From Candidatus Pantoea formicae (GTDB lineage Bacteria; Pseudomonadota; Gammaproteobacteria; Enterobacterales; Enterobacteriaceae), in the NCBI RefSeq assembly GCF_011752625.1, contig NZ_VWXD01000001.1, forward strand, positions 868,001-932,000: 64,000 nucleotides of DNA, written 5' to 3'. Below, piece after piece: positions 42,850-50,760 of the stretch. The translations under genes and the position numbers were made by a program. The notes below the pieces were generated by a model, which ran no database searches, had not been told where the DNA came from, and was given only the letters and a program-made list of their open reading frames with translations. Within the stretch, counting starts at the first letter, position 1. Each line of letters starts with the position of its first letter.

Positions 42850-43932
42850 ATGCCATTGATATTTAGTGAATTATCTGGAGCACCTTCATGGGTACCCGCA
42901 GTACTGCTCGTCACTCTCTCATTAGCCGTGGGTTTTCTGGCCCGCTTCTTACTTCTCAGGTTTATTCGTTACTGGCAGAACCGTGACAGAAAGCTGTTTA
43001 AATCACTTGAAAAGCATCTACGTGGTTCCTTGTTTCTTTTCTTCCCCTTGATGTTGATTAACGTCGGGGTCAACTATATTACCGTTCAGCCAGAGTCACT
43101 GTCATTTATCACTACCACGCTGAATATATTTATTATTTTGTCGATATGTTCGGTTTTGGTCAGGATGACCAACGTCGCACAGGATATGCTCTTTATTCGC
43201 TATGATATCAATCTTTCGAATAATCTACGCGCCCGTAAAATTCGGACGCAGATTATCTATGTCAAAAAGGTGGCCATTGTCATACTCGTCTCATTCTGTC
43301 TTTCTCTCATTCTGCTCAGTTTCCCGAGTGTGCGTAAATTCGGCACGACCATACTGGCCGGTGCTGGTGTCGCAGGAATCATCATTGGCTTTGCGCTGCA
43401 GAAATCCTTGGTGAATCTGTTTGCCGGGATACAGATAGCCTTTACGCAACCCATTAAAATTGATGATGCTGTGGTGGTTGAAAATGAATGGGGCTGGATT
43501 GAGGAGATAAACCTGACTTATGTCGTGGTGCGCATCTGGGACTTGCGACGGCTTGTACTGCCTATTACCTATTTTACTGAGAACGCCTTCCAGAACTGGA
43601 CGCGTAACAACGCTCAGATTTTAGGCTCTGTTTTCCTGTACCTCGACTATTCCATGCCCCTTGAGCCTCTCCGACAGCATTTTGAAAAAATTCTCAGTGA
43701 AACAAAGCTCTGGGATCAGCAGACTCAAGTGCTCCAGGTCACTGACACCAGTGATAAAACCATGACCATCCGATTATTGATGACCGCTCAGAACTCGCCA
43801 ACAGCCTGGGATCTTCGCTGCTATGTGCGTGAAAAGATGATTGAGTTTGTTCAGCAAAATTACCCTGAAAGCCTGCCGCATGTCAGGGCAACACTGACCG
43901 ATTCAGAGTTAAAGACAGCGGTTCGCCAGTGA
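42850..43932 (+). CDS. Small-conductance mechanosensitive channel, MscS family
   Basis: A 360-residue channel protein. Four N-terminal hydrophobic segments (about residues 10-35, 55-75, 85-105, 130-150) precede the pore helix and upper beta domain AGAGVAGIIIGFALQKSLVNLFAGIQIAFTQP at about 172-203, the most conserved MscS region. The cytoplasmic vestibule follows: VVVENEWGWIEEINLTYVVVRIWDLRRLVLPITYF near 210-245. It would open under hypo-osmotic stress. Longer N-terminus than MscS itself (286 residues). ATG follows GGGAAAGCG. Monocistronic. Confidence 0.92.
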   Translation: MPLIFSELSGAPSWVPAVLLVTLSLAVGFLARFLLLRFIRYWQNRDRKLFKSLEKHLRGSLFLFFPLMLINVGVNYITVQPESLSFITTTLNIFIILSICSVLVRMTNVAQDMLFIRYDINLSNNLRARKIRTQIIYVKKVAIVILVSFCLSLILLSFPSVRKFGTTILAGAGVAGIIIGFALQKSLVNLFAGIQIAFTQPIKIDDAVVVENEWGWIEEINLTYVVVRIWDLRRLVLPITYFTENAFQNWTRNNAQILGSVFLYLDYSMPLEPLRQHFEKILSETKLWDQQTQVLQVTDTSDKTMTIRLLMTAQNSPTAWDLRCYVREKMIEFVQQNYPESLPHVRATLTDSELKTAVRQ

Positions 43933-44146
43933 CTCAACACTGAGTAACGGGATGCAAAGGCAGGCTCATTAAGGGCACCATGGTCACCGGGGGATTCGTT
44001 AACCTGTGGCCTTGGCTGGATATCTCAATCCATGAGTACAGGGCTCCTTCAACTTTTCGGGTTAACGCAGAAATCAGATCTAAGAGTGCAAATGGGTAAG
44101 CCTGAAGAAGAAGGAGCTGTTAGGTTTAGTTTCGCAGGGGTACATC

Positions 44147-44371
44147 TTAAGCCGCACTATTAGAATTCAGACAAAACACACACTCTGCAAGATGCCATGA
44201 ATGATGTTGTGTTCTGACATATTGAGAGGCTTGTTGTGAAGAAATAAACGAACCCAAGAAAAGCCTTTTTTCTCTTACAGGCAACTGTAGGCACTCTCCT
44301 CGATGCAAAGTACAGCGCCCATCATTTCCCGGTGCGCTTATTGTATAGAATTGATAATTCATTTTCGTCAT
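44147..44371 (-). CDS. Possible small Cys/His-motif protein, 74 residues
   Basis: A 74-residue ORF with an AGAGGG site 6-7 bases ahead of ATG 44371. The sequence CTLHRGECLQLP, then LFLGSFISSQQASQYV, then AECVFCLN has the layout H-x3-C ... LGxFxS ... CxxC seen in small uncharacterised bacterial proteins that look metal-binding. It lies in a low-GC stretch between the MscS gene and the broken regulator. I recognise the pattern but cannot name a family; it may be a fragment or a real gene. Confidence 0.45.
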   Translation of the reverse strand: MTKMNYQFYTISAPGNDGRCTLHRGECLQLPVREKRLFLGSFISSQQASQYVRTQHHSWHLAECVFCLNSNSAA

Positions 44372-44773
44372 AACATTCCCTCTTTTTTGGGTTTCAGCAG
44401 CTCAATCACAATGTGCTTCATTGTAGGTGTTTTCTATAAGCGGGCCGATAAGATTATCCAAACTTGCAAGGATAAAATAAGCGTAGTTGCTTTAATAAAT
44501 CACGTTGGTTTATTTAACTGTTTTTACATTAAACACCAAAAAAGTTGAGTCAGAATGTCGTCAATGAAGACTTCGCTAAGATATCAGGAGGTTGAGATTA
44601 AATTAATGGTGCAGTCATGTCAGTTATTTTCGCTAACAGCTCTCCCCGCTACGCTTATAAGTGTAAATCTGCATAAAGAATACGCATTATGTATCAATTT
44701 CATTTGCAAGGGTCCACACTAGACCCCTATGCGGGCAATGCCCGGGCAATTTACCCCACTAAGGGGGACTATA
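44372..44773. other. Low-GC intergenic region upstream of the MlrA/BluR-like pseudogene
   Basis: About 400 bp of AT-rich sequence with no supportable gene. A TATAAGTGTAAATCTGCATAAAG stretch (split as TATAAGTG and CATAAAG) near 44655-44680 could include the regulator's promoter. Its base composition differs from the GC-richer genes on either side, suggesting an older insertion or deletion scar (inference). Confidence 0.4.
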
Positions 44774-45520
44774 ATGCCTTACCATTCTACAGAGACCGTA
44801 TGCAGTATAACCGGTACACTTCCTGGTACGCTCCGCGCTTGGCGTCGGGCAGGACTCATCACCGCTCCTGAGCAATCTGATGGCTATAGCGCTGGGCAAT
44901 TATCCCGTATCTTTACCGTTCTCGATATGACCTCCCGTGGAGATACGCTTCATGAAGTGGCTCAGCAGTTAAAAGGTCATCCCAATGCAGCCCGAAGTGG
45001 TTGGGCGTGTCGGCAAGAAGAACTCAACCACCAGTTGAAGAACACTTCAGACGCGCTATTGGAAGCGCGAATACGTCTTGTTGGAAATGACTACTGCGGG
45101 GATGATTTCGTCAATTGCTATCTCCGGCCGCTCAACCTCTGGCTTCGGGCTGATATGAGTAACGGTGCCGAGGAGCGCCAGGCGTGATTCCATCAGGCCG
45201 TTGTCAAACACGCCCGCCATATCATGTCAGCGGCACACCGGCGAAAATCCGTTCCTCTGTTTCTTGAGGCGGTCAGTGTGACAGATCCGACTGAAATTTG
45301 GATGGAAGCTATCCGTTTGACCGGTCAGGGGTTCAGGGTTGAGATCTCATCTGAAGTCACCGGAGTACCTGCCAATGCTGAAAGGTACTACGAGCATCAT
45401 CTGATGTGGTGTGGTGCCGGGATTTCGCAACTCATGCACTGGAACTATCGCCACCGGCTTTTGGACGGCTTACCTGCCTTACTTTGTGGGCCGGAGCAGG
45501 CAATGCTGACTGCTGCCTGA
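44774..45520 (+). pseudogene. MlrA/BluR-family MerR-like regulator interrupted by an in-frame TGA
   Basis: One reading frame from ATG 44774 (AAGGGGG at 44761-44767, spacing 6) to TGA 45520 would give 248 residues, the size of MlrA and BluR (about 243), but TGA at 45185-45187 stops it after 137 residues. The N-terminal part has the MerR-type helix-turn-helix (TVCSITGTLPGTLRAWRRAG). The part after the stop, including DPTEIWMEAIRLTGQGFRVEI and LMWCGAG, lines up with the MlrA C-terminus (TTRLWLEGWIASQQGWRIDV; LVWCGEN). The later ATG 45224 has no ribosome site, so a second independent gene is unlikely. The lost codon may have been TGG. A strong terminator follows at 45543. Confidence 0.8.
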
Positions 45521-45542
45521 TACCCCTTCGCAAGGTTTGAAC

Positions 45543-45571
45543 AGCCTGTCAGAGTCGTCTTCTGACAGGCT
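45543..45571 (+). terminator. Strong intrinsic terminator after the MlrA/BluR-like pseudogene
   Basis: AGCCTGTCAGA (45543-45553) pairs perfectly with TCTGACAGGCT (45561-45571) over a 7-nt loop, followed by TTAAGTT. It ends the regulator transcript before the YmgB-like gene, which therefore has its own promoter (TACAAT at about 45619-45624 is a possible -10). Confidence 0.8.
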
Positions 45572-45742
45572 TTAAGTTACAAGTACACTCCTGGCTTCTA
45601 AACCGTAAAAAAAACGGCCTACAATATTCCCCTCTTCTCAATCGCCAATGCATAACTTTTCGGAATATTAACCCCTGCACGTTTTATGTCCGGACCTACA
45701 GTTAGTGCTGAGGTTGTCATAAATCTGAAACGGAGGAGGATA

Positions 45743-45997
45743 ATGTCTATTCAACACGACGATAAAAGCCAGGTGATGATTGGCGAAGCGGCACTTAACC
45801 TGGCACTGGCCGAGCGGGAAATAAGCGTGCAATCACTTATCTCTCAGCTTGACCACATGGCCGCAGCCAGCGGCAGTCAGGCAAGACGTTCGGAAATTTC
45901 AGCGGCCAGCTTATGGCTGAAAAGTTTTGACGATCCATGGCACGCTGCACGGCATGTGCCTTACCTGCAGACGCTTGCAGGCTTTAACGACGAGTAG
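45743..45997 (+). CDS. YmgB/YcgZ-like biofilm connector protein
   Basis: An 84-residue helical protein: VMIGEAALNLALAEREISVQSLISQLDHMAAASG fits the YmgB (AriR)/YcgZ family pattern (compare LGQAVTNLMLS in AriR and LGEIVTEILKDG in YcgZ). In E. coli these small proteins modulate the Rcs phosphorelay and biofilm formation and are repressed by BluR. ATG 45743 is set by a very strong GGAGGAGG at 45732-45739; the frame opens a little upstream. The adjacent MlrA/BluR-like pseudogene fits this regulatory pairing. Family assignment is by eye. Confidence 0.65.
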   Translation: MSIQHDDKSQVMIGEAALNLALAEREISVQSLISQLDHMAAASGSQARRSEISAASLWLKSFDDPWHAARHVPYLQTLAGFNDE

Positions 45998-46337
45998 AAC
46001 TGACGTTCAAGGACGCAGTCCGGCTCTGGCCGGAAGACGACGACGAAGATGACCTCATCGGTCACATGTATAGGTGTACCGGCCGGAGAAACTGTCAGGG
46101 ACGACATTTTTCATGGAAACACTTAACGCCCGACCTAACATTCAATTGTTCTGCTAGTGACTCAGTCAGGAGAGGCACCTCGCTCTCGTTAGCCCCCTCT
46201 CTAGATCCTTAAAAGCTAATTTCGTCAAAGACTCTCGGGTCATTATGAGGAACTACCTCTTTTGAGCACGCCTACTGACAGAATCTGTCACAGCCGCCCC
46301 GTACTATGCAGCCGTAAACCCACAAGGAGAAAAAACC
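45998..46337. other. Intergenic region between the YmgB-like and VOC genes
   Basis: A 340-bp spacer. A frame from about 45988 to 46212 stays open and begins with an acidic stretch (LWPEDDDEDDLIGH) but has no start codon or ribosome site, so it may be a remnant of a small gene. The end carries the VOC promoter and AAGGAG at 46323-46328. No other structure was seen. Confidence 0.45.
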
Positions 46338-46721
46338 ATGTTTACTGCTGATATGTCGATCCTTTATGTGCCGAACGTCGTCAAAAGCGCTGACTTTTAT
46401 GCATCGCTGTTTGATATCAAGCCGATTAACGTCACACCCACTTTTGCGATGTTTGTTTTTGCGAACGGATTCAAACTGGGTTTGTGGTCTAAATACACCG
46501 TTCAACCGCCGGTGGAAACGCAACAGTTTTCCGCCAACGGCGAAATCACTTTCAAAGTGCAGCAGAAAGCGGACGTCGATTTTCTCTACAACGAATGGGG
46601 CGCATTCCGTGAGATAACCATTGTACAGTCACCGACCGAGATGGATTTTGGCTATACCTTCACGGCTATCGATCCTGATGGGCATCGTCTGCGCGTAATG
46701 TGGTTGCAGTTAGAAGATTAA
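46338..46721 (+). CDS. VOC family protein (phenazine-resistance/PhnB-like size)
   Basis: A 127-residue single-module VOC protein: MSILYVPNVVKSADFYASLF, FVFANGFKLGLWSK, EITFKVQQKADVDFLYNEW and YTFTAIDPDGHRLRVMWL are the four expected strands and the conserved DPDGH turn. The size suits small dimeric VOC proteins that bind or modify antibiotics and other small molecules. AAGGAG precedes ATG. Monocistronic, with a shared terminator against the bisC-like gene. Confidence 0.82.
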   Translation: MFTADMSILYVPNVVKSADFYASLFDIKPINVTPTFAMFVFANGFKLGLWSKYTVQPPVETQQFSANGEITFKVQQKADVDFLYNEWGAFREITIVQSPTEMDFGYTFTAIDPDGHRLRVMWLQLED

Positions 46722-46728
46722 TGTTCTG

Positions 46729-46748
46729 GGGCGGCCATGCGGCCGCCC
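46729..46748. terminator. Bidirectional GC-rich terminator hairpin
   Basis: GGGCGGCC (46729-46736) pairs with GGCCGCCC (46741-46748) over ATGC. It lies between the convergent VOC and bisC-like genes and closely resembles the hairpin after iroN at 54705. Confidence 0.7.
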
Positions 46749-46758
46749 ATTGAGAACG

Positions 46759-49047
46759 CTAACTTTGCGGCGGGATGAATGCCTGCACCGGCGTCAGTTC
46801 CCCGGTGTATTTACGCACCTGCACTACGGTGATTTGGCCACTGCAGCCTTGAGTCAACGACGAGGTGCCAATATCCAGCGTCAGCACATTCGGGTTGCCG
46901 TGGCGGCATAACGGTCGCAGCGCGGTGGGATCGACCGGATCGTACCAGGCACCCGTTGGCAACTGCACCACGCCCGGCATCACCGTGTCGGTTACGCGCG
47001 CGCTGGCGAGTACGTGACCTCGCTGGTTGTAAAGCTCAATAATCTCGCCGTCTTGAATGCCCAGCGATGCCGCATCATCCAGATTCAGGCTGCATACCTC
47101 ACGTCCATCACGTTTGCCACTCAGGCTGTAATCACCGAAATCTAGCTGACTGTGCAAACGCGTCGCGGGCTGATTGGCAATGAGCCAGAACGGATGGTCG
47201 GCATCTGGCTTTTGCTGCGGCTCTCGCCACACCGGATGCCCTGGACAGTTTTCGTAATCGAAACTGGCGATCGTCGCCGAGTAGATTTCAATTTTTCCGC
47301 TCGGTGTTGGCAGTGGCGCAGCATCAGGATCGGCACGGAAGGCATTCATCATTCGTCCACCGTCTTTGAGCTGCGGCAATTCCAGCACGCCCTGCTGCCA
47401 GAATTGTTCAAAATCGGGGATCTCGACTTGATGCGTTGCCAGCTTTTGCTGCAATTGCGCGTAATGGTGTTTCAGCCAGCCACGTGTATCGCGACCTTCA
47501 GTAAACGCCTCTTCACGACCCAGCCTGCGCGCCAGCTCGGCAAAAATGGTGTAATCGTCTTTGGCTTCACCGTGCGGTTGTGCGACCGGCTGCATAGCAA
47601 ACAGATGGCGATCGGTTGGCGCACCGCCGATATCTTCTCGCTCCAGCGTCATGGTCGCGGGCAACACGATATCGGCATGCCGTGCACTGGCCGTCCAGGC
47701 AATCTCATGTACAATCAGCGTATCTAACTGACAGAATGCCTGTCGCAATCGCGCCAGATCCTGATGGTGGTGGAACGGATTGCCGCCCGCCCAGTAAGCC
47801 AGACGAATATGCGGATAGGTCAGCCGGCGGCCATTGTAGTCGAACGGTTTGCCGGGATTGAGCAACATGTCCGAAATTCGCGCCACCGGGATCAAACGAT
47901 CGATGCCATTTTTACCCTGCGGTAACGCCGGGAAACTCACCAAATTGTGATGTTTGCCATAATGCCCCAACGCACCTAGCGCATAGGTGTAACCGCCGCC
48001 CGGTAAACCCGGTTGGCCCAGCGCAGCGGCCAATACCAGCCCAAGCCACACGGGTTGTTCACCGTGCTCCGAACGCTGCAGTGCGTGCGCAACGGTGACC
48101 AGCACACGTTTACCGGATAACTGACGGGCAAAATCAGCGATAAATGTTGCACTGACGCCGCAGATCTCTGCTGCCCAAACGGCGTCTCGTCGCGTGCCAT
48201 CTTCTTCACCACGGATATAAGCCACCATTTCCGGCCAGCCCACGGTGTAGCGACTGAGGAAGGCTTCATCCGTCAGTTTTTCATCAATCAATACCGAGAG
48301 AACACCGAGAATAAAGGCAGCATCGGTGCCCGGACGTAAGGCCAGCCACTCTCCTTTAGCTTCCTCGGGTAGATCGCTTTTCAGCGGACTAACCGAGATA
48401 AAACGTGTGCCGCGCTGTGCAGCCTGCTGTATAAAGCTACGTTCGGTATGCTCGCTTAATCCGCCGCTTGCCACCTGGGAGTTTTTCAGTGCCAGGCCGC
48501 CGAACGCGATGACGATTTCACTGTGCTGGGCAATCTCTTCCCAGCTCACGCCACGGCGAGCGATCTCATTCATGTCACCGACAATGTGCGGCAGCAGTAC
48601 CGAAGCAGAGCCTGAACTGTAGCTGTTCACTGAACGTACATAACCACCCAGTGTGGTGTTGAGAAAACGGTGCACCTGACTTTGTGCGTGATGAAAACGT
48701 CCGGCGCTTGACCAGCCGTAAGATCCACCAAAAATCCCTTCCGGGCCAAAAGTGTCGCCCACGCGCTTCAGTTCACGCGTCAGTAATTCGTAAGCCTGCT
48801 CCCAGCTTACGGCCACATATTCGTCATTACCCCGGCGCTGGTCGGGGCCGGGGCCATCTTCCAGCCAGCCTCGACGTACCATAGGACGTGAAACGCGGGC
48901 GGGATGATTCAGTGCAGTGCGGAAATTTTGTAGCAATGGGCTAGGGTCGGGATCGCCCTTGAAGGGTTCGATGGTGAGCTGATCGCCCGATTGCTGAGCA
49001 TGAAAAGCACCCCAGTGGGCGCTATGCATAACTGGTTTTTGCGTCAT
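46759..49047 (-). CDS. Molybdopterin-dependent sulfoxide/N-oxide reductase, BisC-like
   Basis: A 762-residue enzyme of the DMSO-reductase family with bis-MGD cofactor. GSYGWSSAGRFHHAQSQVHRFL near 108-129 gives the serine ligand of molybdenum typical of BisC/TorA/TorZ; further marks are SGKRVLVTVAHALQRSEHGEQPVW, YWAGGNPFHHHQDLARLRQAF, and the C-terminal LIANQPATRLHSQLDFG and LSKRDGREVCSLN-type segment. There is no Tat signal, so it is cytoplasmic like BisC (biotin sulfoxide and free methionine-S-sulfoxide reductase). ATG 49047 is preferred over GTG 49050 by its AGGA. It lies 35 bp after the ABC operon's ATPase, beyond a strong terminator. Confidence 0.86.
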   Translation of the reverse strand: MTQKPVMHSAHWGAFHAQQSGDQLTIEPFKGDPDPSPLLQNFRTALNHPARVSRPMVRRGWLEDGPGPDQRRGNDEYVAVSWEQAYELLTRELKRVGDTFGPEGIFGGSYGWSSAGRFHHAQSQVHRFLNTTLGGYVRSVNSYSSGSASVLLPHIVGDMNEIARRGVSWEEIAQHSEIVIAFGGLALKNSQVASGGLSEHTERSFIQQAAQRGTRFISVSPLKSDLPEEAKGEWLALRPGTDAAFILGVLSVLIDEKLTDEAFLSRYTVGWPEMVAYIRGEEDGTRRDAVWAAEICGVSATFIADFARQLSGKRVLVTVAHALQRSEHGEQPVWLGLVLAAALGQPGLPGGGYTYALGALGHYGKHHNLVSFPALPQGKNGIDRLIPVARISDMLLNPGKPFDYNGRRLTYPHIRLAYWAGGNPFHHHQDLARLRQAFCQLDTLIVHEIAWTASARHADIVLPATMTLEREDIGGAPTDRHLFAMQPVAQPHGEAKDDYTIFAELARRLGREEAFTEGRDTRGWLKHHYAQLQQKLATHQVEIPDFEQFWQQGVLELPQLKDGGRMMNAFRADPDAAPLPTPSGKIEIYSATIASFDYENCPGHPVWREPQQKPDADHPFWLIANQPATRLHSQLDFGDYSLSGKRDGREVCSLNLDDAASLGIQDGEIIELYNQRGHVLASARVTDTVMPGVVQLPTGAWYDPVDPTALRPLCRHGNPNVLTLDIGTSSLTQGCSGQITVVQVRKYTGELTPVQAFIPPQS

Positions 49048-49074
49048 CACTGTTCCTGGCTAACAAAAATGAAA

Positions 49075-49095
49075 AACGGTGCTTAAAGCACCGTT
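49075..49095 (-). terminator. Intrinsic terminator overlapping the ABC ATPase stop codon
   Basis: Read on the minus strand: AACGGTGCTT pairs with AAGCACCGTT across a minimal AT centre (49075-49095), followed by TTTTCATTTTTG, a good U-tract. The stem includes the ATPase stop codon at 49083-49085. It should limit read-through from the ABC operon into the bisC-like gene. Confidence 0.75.
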
Positions 49096-49844
49096 GCAAT
49101 AAAGTTTCTTACGCGCCCGTTTTCCGGGTCGTCGAGGACTTGCTGAGTGGGACCTGCCGCCACGATTTTGCCGTCTTCCATAAAGACAATGTTGTCGGCC
49201 ACCTCGCGAGCAAAACCAATCTCATGCGTAACAATCACCATGGTGATGCCAGAGTGCGCCAGTTGTTTAATCACCTGCAGCACTTCACCCACCAGTTCCG
49301 GGTCAAGCGCCGATGTCGGTTCATCAAACAGCATGACACCAGGGTCCATCGCCAACGCACGGGCAATGGCGACACGCTGCTGCTGTCCGCCGGAGAGGTT
49401 CTGCGGCCACTCATCTTCGCGCCCAGCCAAACCCACCTGCTTCAATAACGACAGCGCCTTGGTGGTCGCCTGCTGGCGGTTCTGTTTTTTCACACGCATG
49501 GGCGCATCAACGATGTTCTGCAACACCGTACGGTGCGGGAACAAGTTGAATTGCTGGAATACCATGCCAATTTCAGCGCGCTGACGTGCAATCTCACTGC
49601 TGCTTAATTCGTGCAGCGCCTGGCCTTTCTGCTTATAGCCAATGATTTCACCGCCGATGCGAATGGTGCCGCCATCGAGTTTTTCCAGATGGTTGATGCA
49701 ACGCAGCAGTGTAGATTTACCCGACCCCGAGGGGCCAAGAATCACGGTCACGGACCCGGCGGGAATATCAAGATTCACTTCATCCAGAATGGTGACACCA
49801 GAGAAGCGTTTAGTGACTTTACGTAAGGCGATTGCTTCAGCCAT
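49083..49844 (-). CDS. Polar amino acid ABC transporter ATPase (GlnQ/TcyN-like)
   Basis: A 253-residue ATPase: Walker A GPSGSGKSTLLRCINHLEK near 35-53 (RCINxLE is typical of amino-acid transporters), IGMVFQQFNLFPHRTVLQNI near 92-111, signature [40 protein letters not shown] near 150. It overlaps the permease gene by 8 bp. With the two upstream genes it forms a complete importer for a polar amino acid, possibly cystine or a sulfoxide of methionine (inference from the neighbouring reductase). Confidence 0.92.
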   Translation of the reverse strand: MAEAIALRKVTKRFSGVTILDEVNLDIPAGSVTVILGPSGSGKSTLLRCINHLEKLDGGTIRIGGEIIGYKQKGQALHELSSSEIARQRAEIGMVFQQFNLFPHRTVLQNIVDAPMRVKKQNRQQATTKALSLLKQVGLAGREDEWPQNLSGGQQQRVAIARALAMDPGVMLFDEPTSALDPELVGEVLQVIKQLAHSGITMVIVTHEIGFAREVADNIVFMEDGKIVAAGPTQQVLDDPENGRVRNFIATVL

Positions 49845-50760
49845 TGCTCACGCTCCTTTCAACTTTCTGCGCGGAGAAGCCCGGCAAGGATTTGAGCAGA
49901 CTGCGTTTTTCACGACGCGTGACGCCACGTCCAAAATAGCGCTCGACATAAAACTGACCTATCGACAACACCGATGTCATCAGCAGATACCATAAGGTTG
50001 CCACTAACAGCAGCGGAATCACCTCATAGGTGCGCTGATAAATAATCTGCGCAGAGAACAGCACATCCTGCAGCGAGATCACCGATACCACAGCAGTGGT
50101 TTTCAACTGGCCGATGATTTCATTACCTGCTGGCGGCATGATGGCACGCATCGCCTGCGGTAAGACGGTATGACGGAAGATCTGCGACGGGCGATAGCCC
50201 AGCGCACGCGCCGCTTCCAGCTGGCCGTTGCCAACGCTTTGAATACCGGCACGCACGATCTCAGCGGCATAAGCCGACTGATGCATCACCAAGGCAATGA
50301 CTGCAGCACTGAACGGGCTGACTAATGCGTTAGATTGGGTACTCCACAATTCGCCAAGCCCCGGAATCGATAGGGAAATCGTCGGGTAGAGCGCCGCGAT
50401 GTTGTACCACAGGAACAGCTGCACCAGCATCGGCACACCACGGAAGAACCAGGTGTAGAACCAGCTAACGCCCACCAGCACCGGGTTCGATGAGAGACGC
50501 ATCAGCGCCAACACCGTACCAAAAGCAAAGCCCAGCACCACCGAAATGGCTGTGAGCTGCAGCGTCATTAACACGCCTTGCAGGATCGATTCACCGGTAA
50601 AGTTTTCGGCAATCACGCCCCATTCGAAGCGTGGATTGTTAATCATTGAGTGCGCCATCGCCACGACGCACAACAGCACCACCAGCGCACTTAGCCAGCG
50701 TCCGTAGTAACGTTTGCCGACGATTTTCAAATCATCGGTGTGGTCACGTACATCACTCAT
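49837..50760 (-). CDS. Polar amino acid ABC transporter permease (HisM/TcyL-like)
   Basis: A 307-residue permease with an N-terminal extra segment (to about residue 65) and the standard GlnP/HisM core: GVLMTLQLTAISVVLGFAFGTVLALMRLS, WFYTWFFRGVPMLVQLFLWYN and the EAA loop GQLEAARALGYRPSQIFRHTVLPQAMR. The C-terminus has an additional basic tail. It overlaps both neighbours (4 bp and 8 bp). Only one permease gene is present, so it would act as a homodimer. Confidence 0.9.
   Translation of the reverse strand: MSDVRDHTDDLKIVGKRYYGRWLSALVVLLCVVAMAHSMINNPRFEWGVIAENFTGESILQGVLMTLQLTAISVVLGFAFGTVLALMRLSSNPVLVGVSWFYTWFFRGVPMLVQLFLWYNIAALYPTISLSIPGLGELWSTQSNALVSPFSAAVIALVMHQSAYAAEIVRAGIQSVGNGQLEAARALGYRPSQIFRHTVLPQAMRAIMPPAGNEIIGQLKTTAVVSVISLQDVLFSAQIIYQRTYEVIPLLLVATLWYLLMTSVLSIGQFYVERYFGRGVTRREKRSLLKSLPGFSAQKVERSVSNG

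Noticed and set aside
44303..44548. 81-residue plus-strand frame overlapping the Cys/His small ORF
   Set aside because: No ribosome site, unusual composition, and it overlaps a better-supported minus-strand frame.
45185..45187. TGA read as selenocysteine in the MlrA/BluR-type gene
   Set aside because: MerR/MlrA regulators have no catalytic selenocysteine and no hairpin of SECIS type was seen right after the codon. A nonsense change is far simpler.
45224..45520. Separate 98-residue gene after the regulator fragment
   Set aside because: It is in the same frame as the upstream fragment, lacks a ribosome site, and matches the C-terminus of MlrA, so it is the tail of one broken gene.
45988..46212. 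Open frame with an acidic stretch after the YmgB-like gene
   Set aside because: It has no ATG, GTG or TTG with a ribosome site near its beginning. It may be a decayed gene, but the evidence is too thin to list as a feature of its own.
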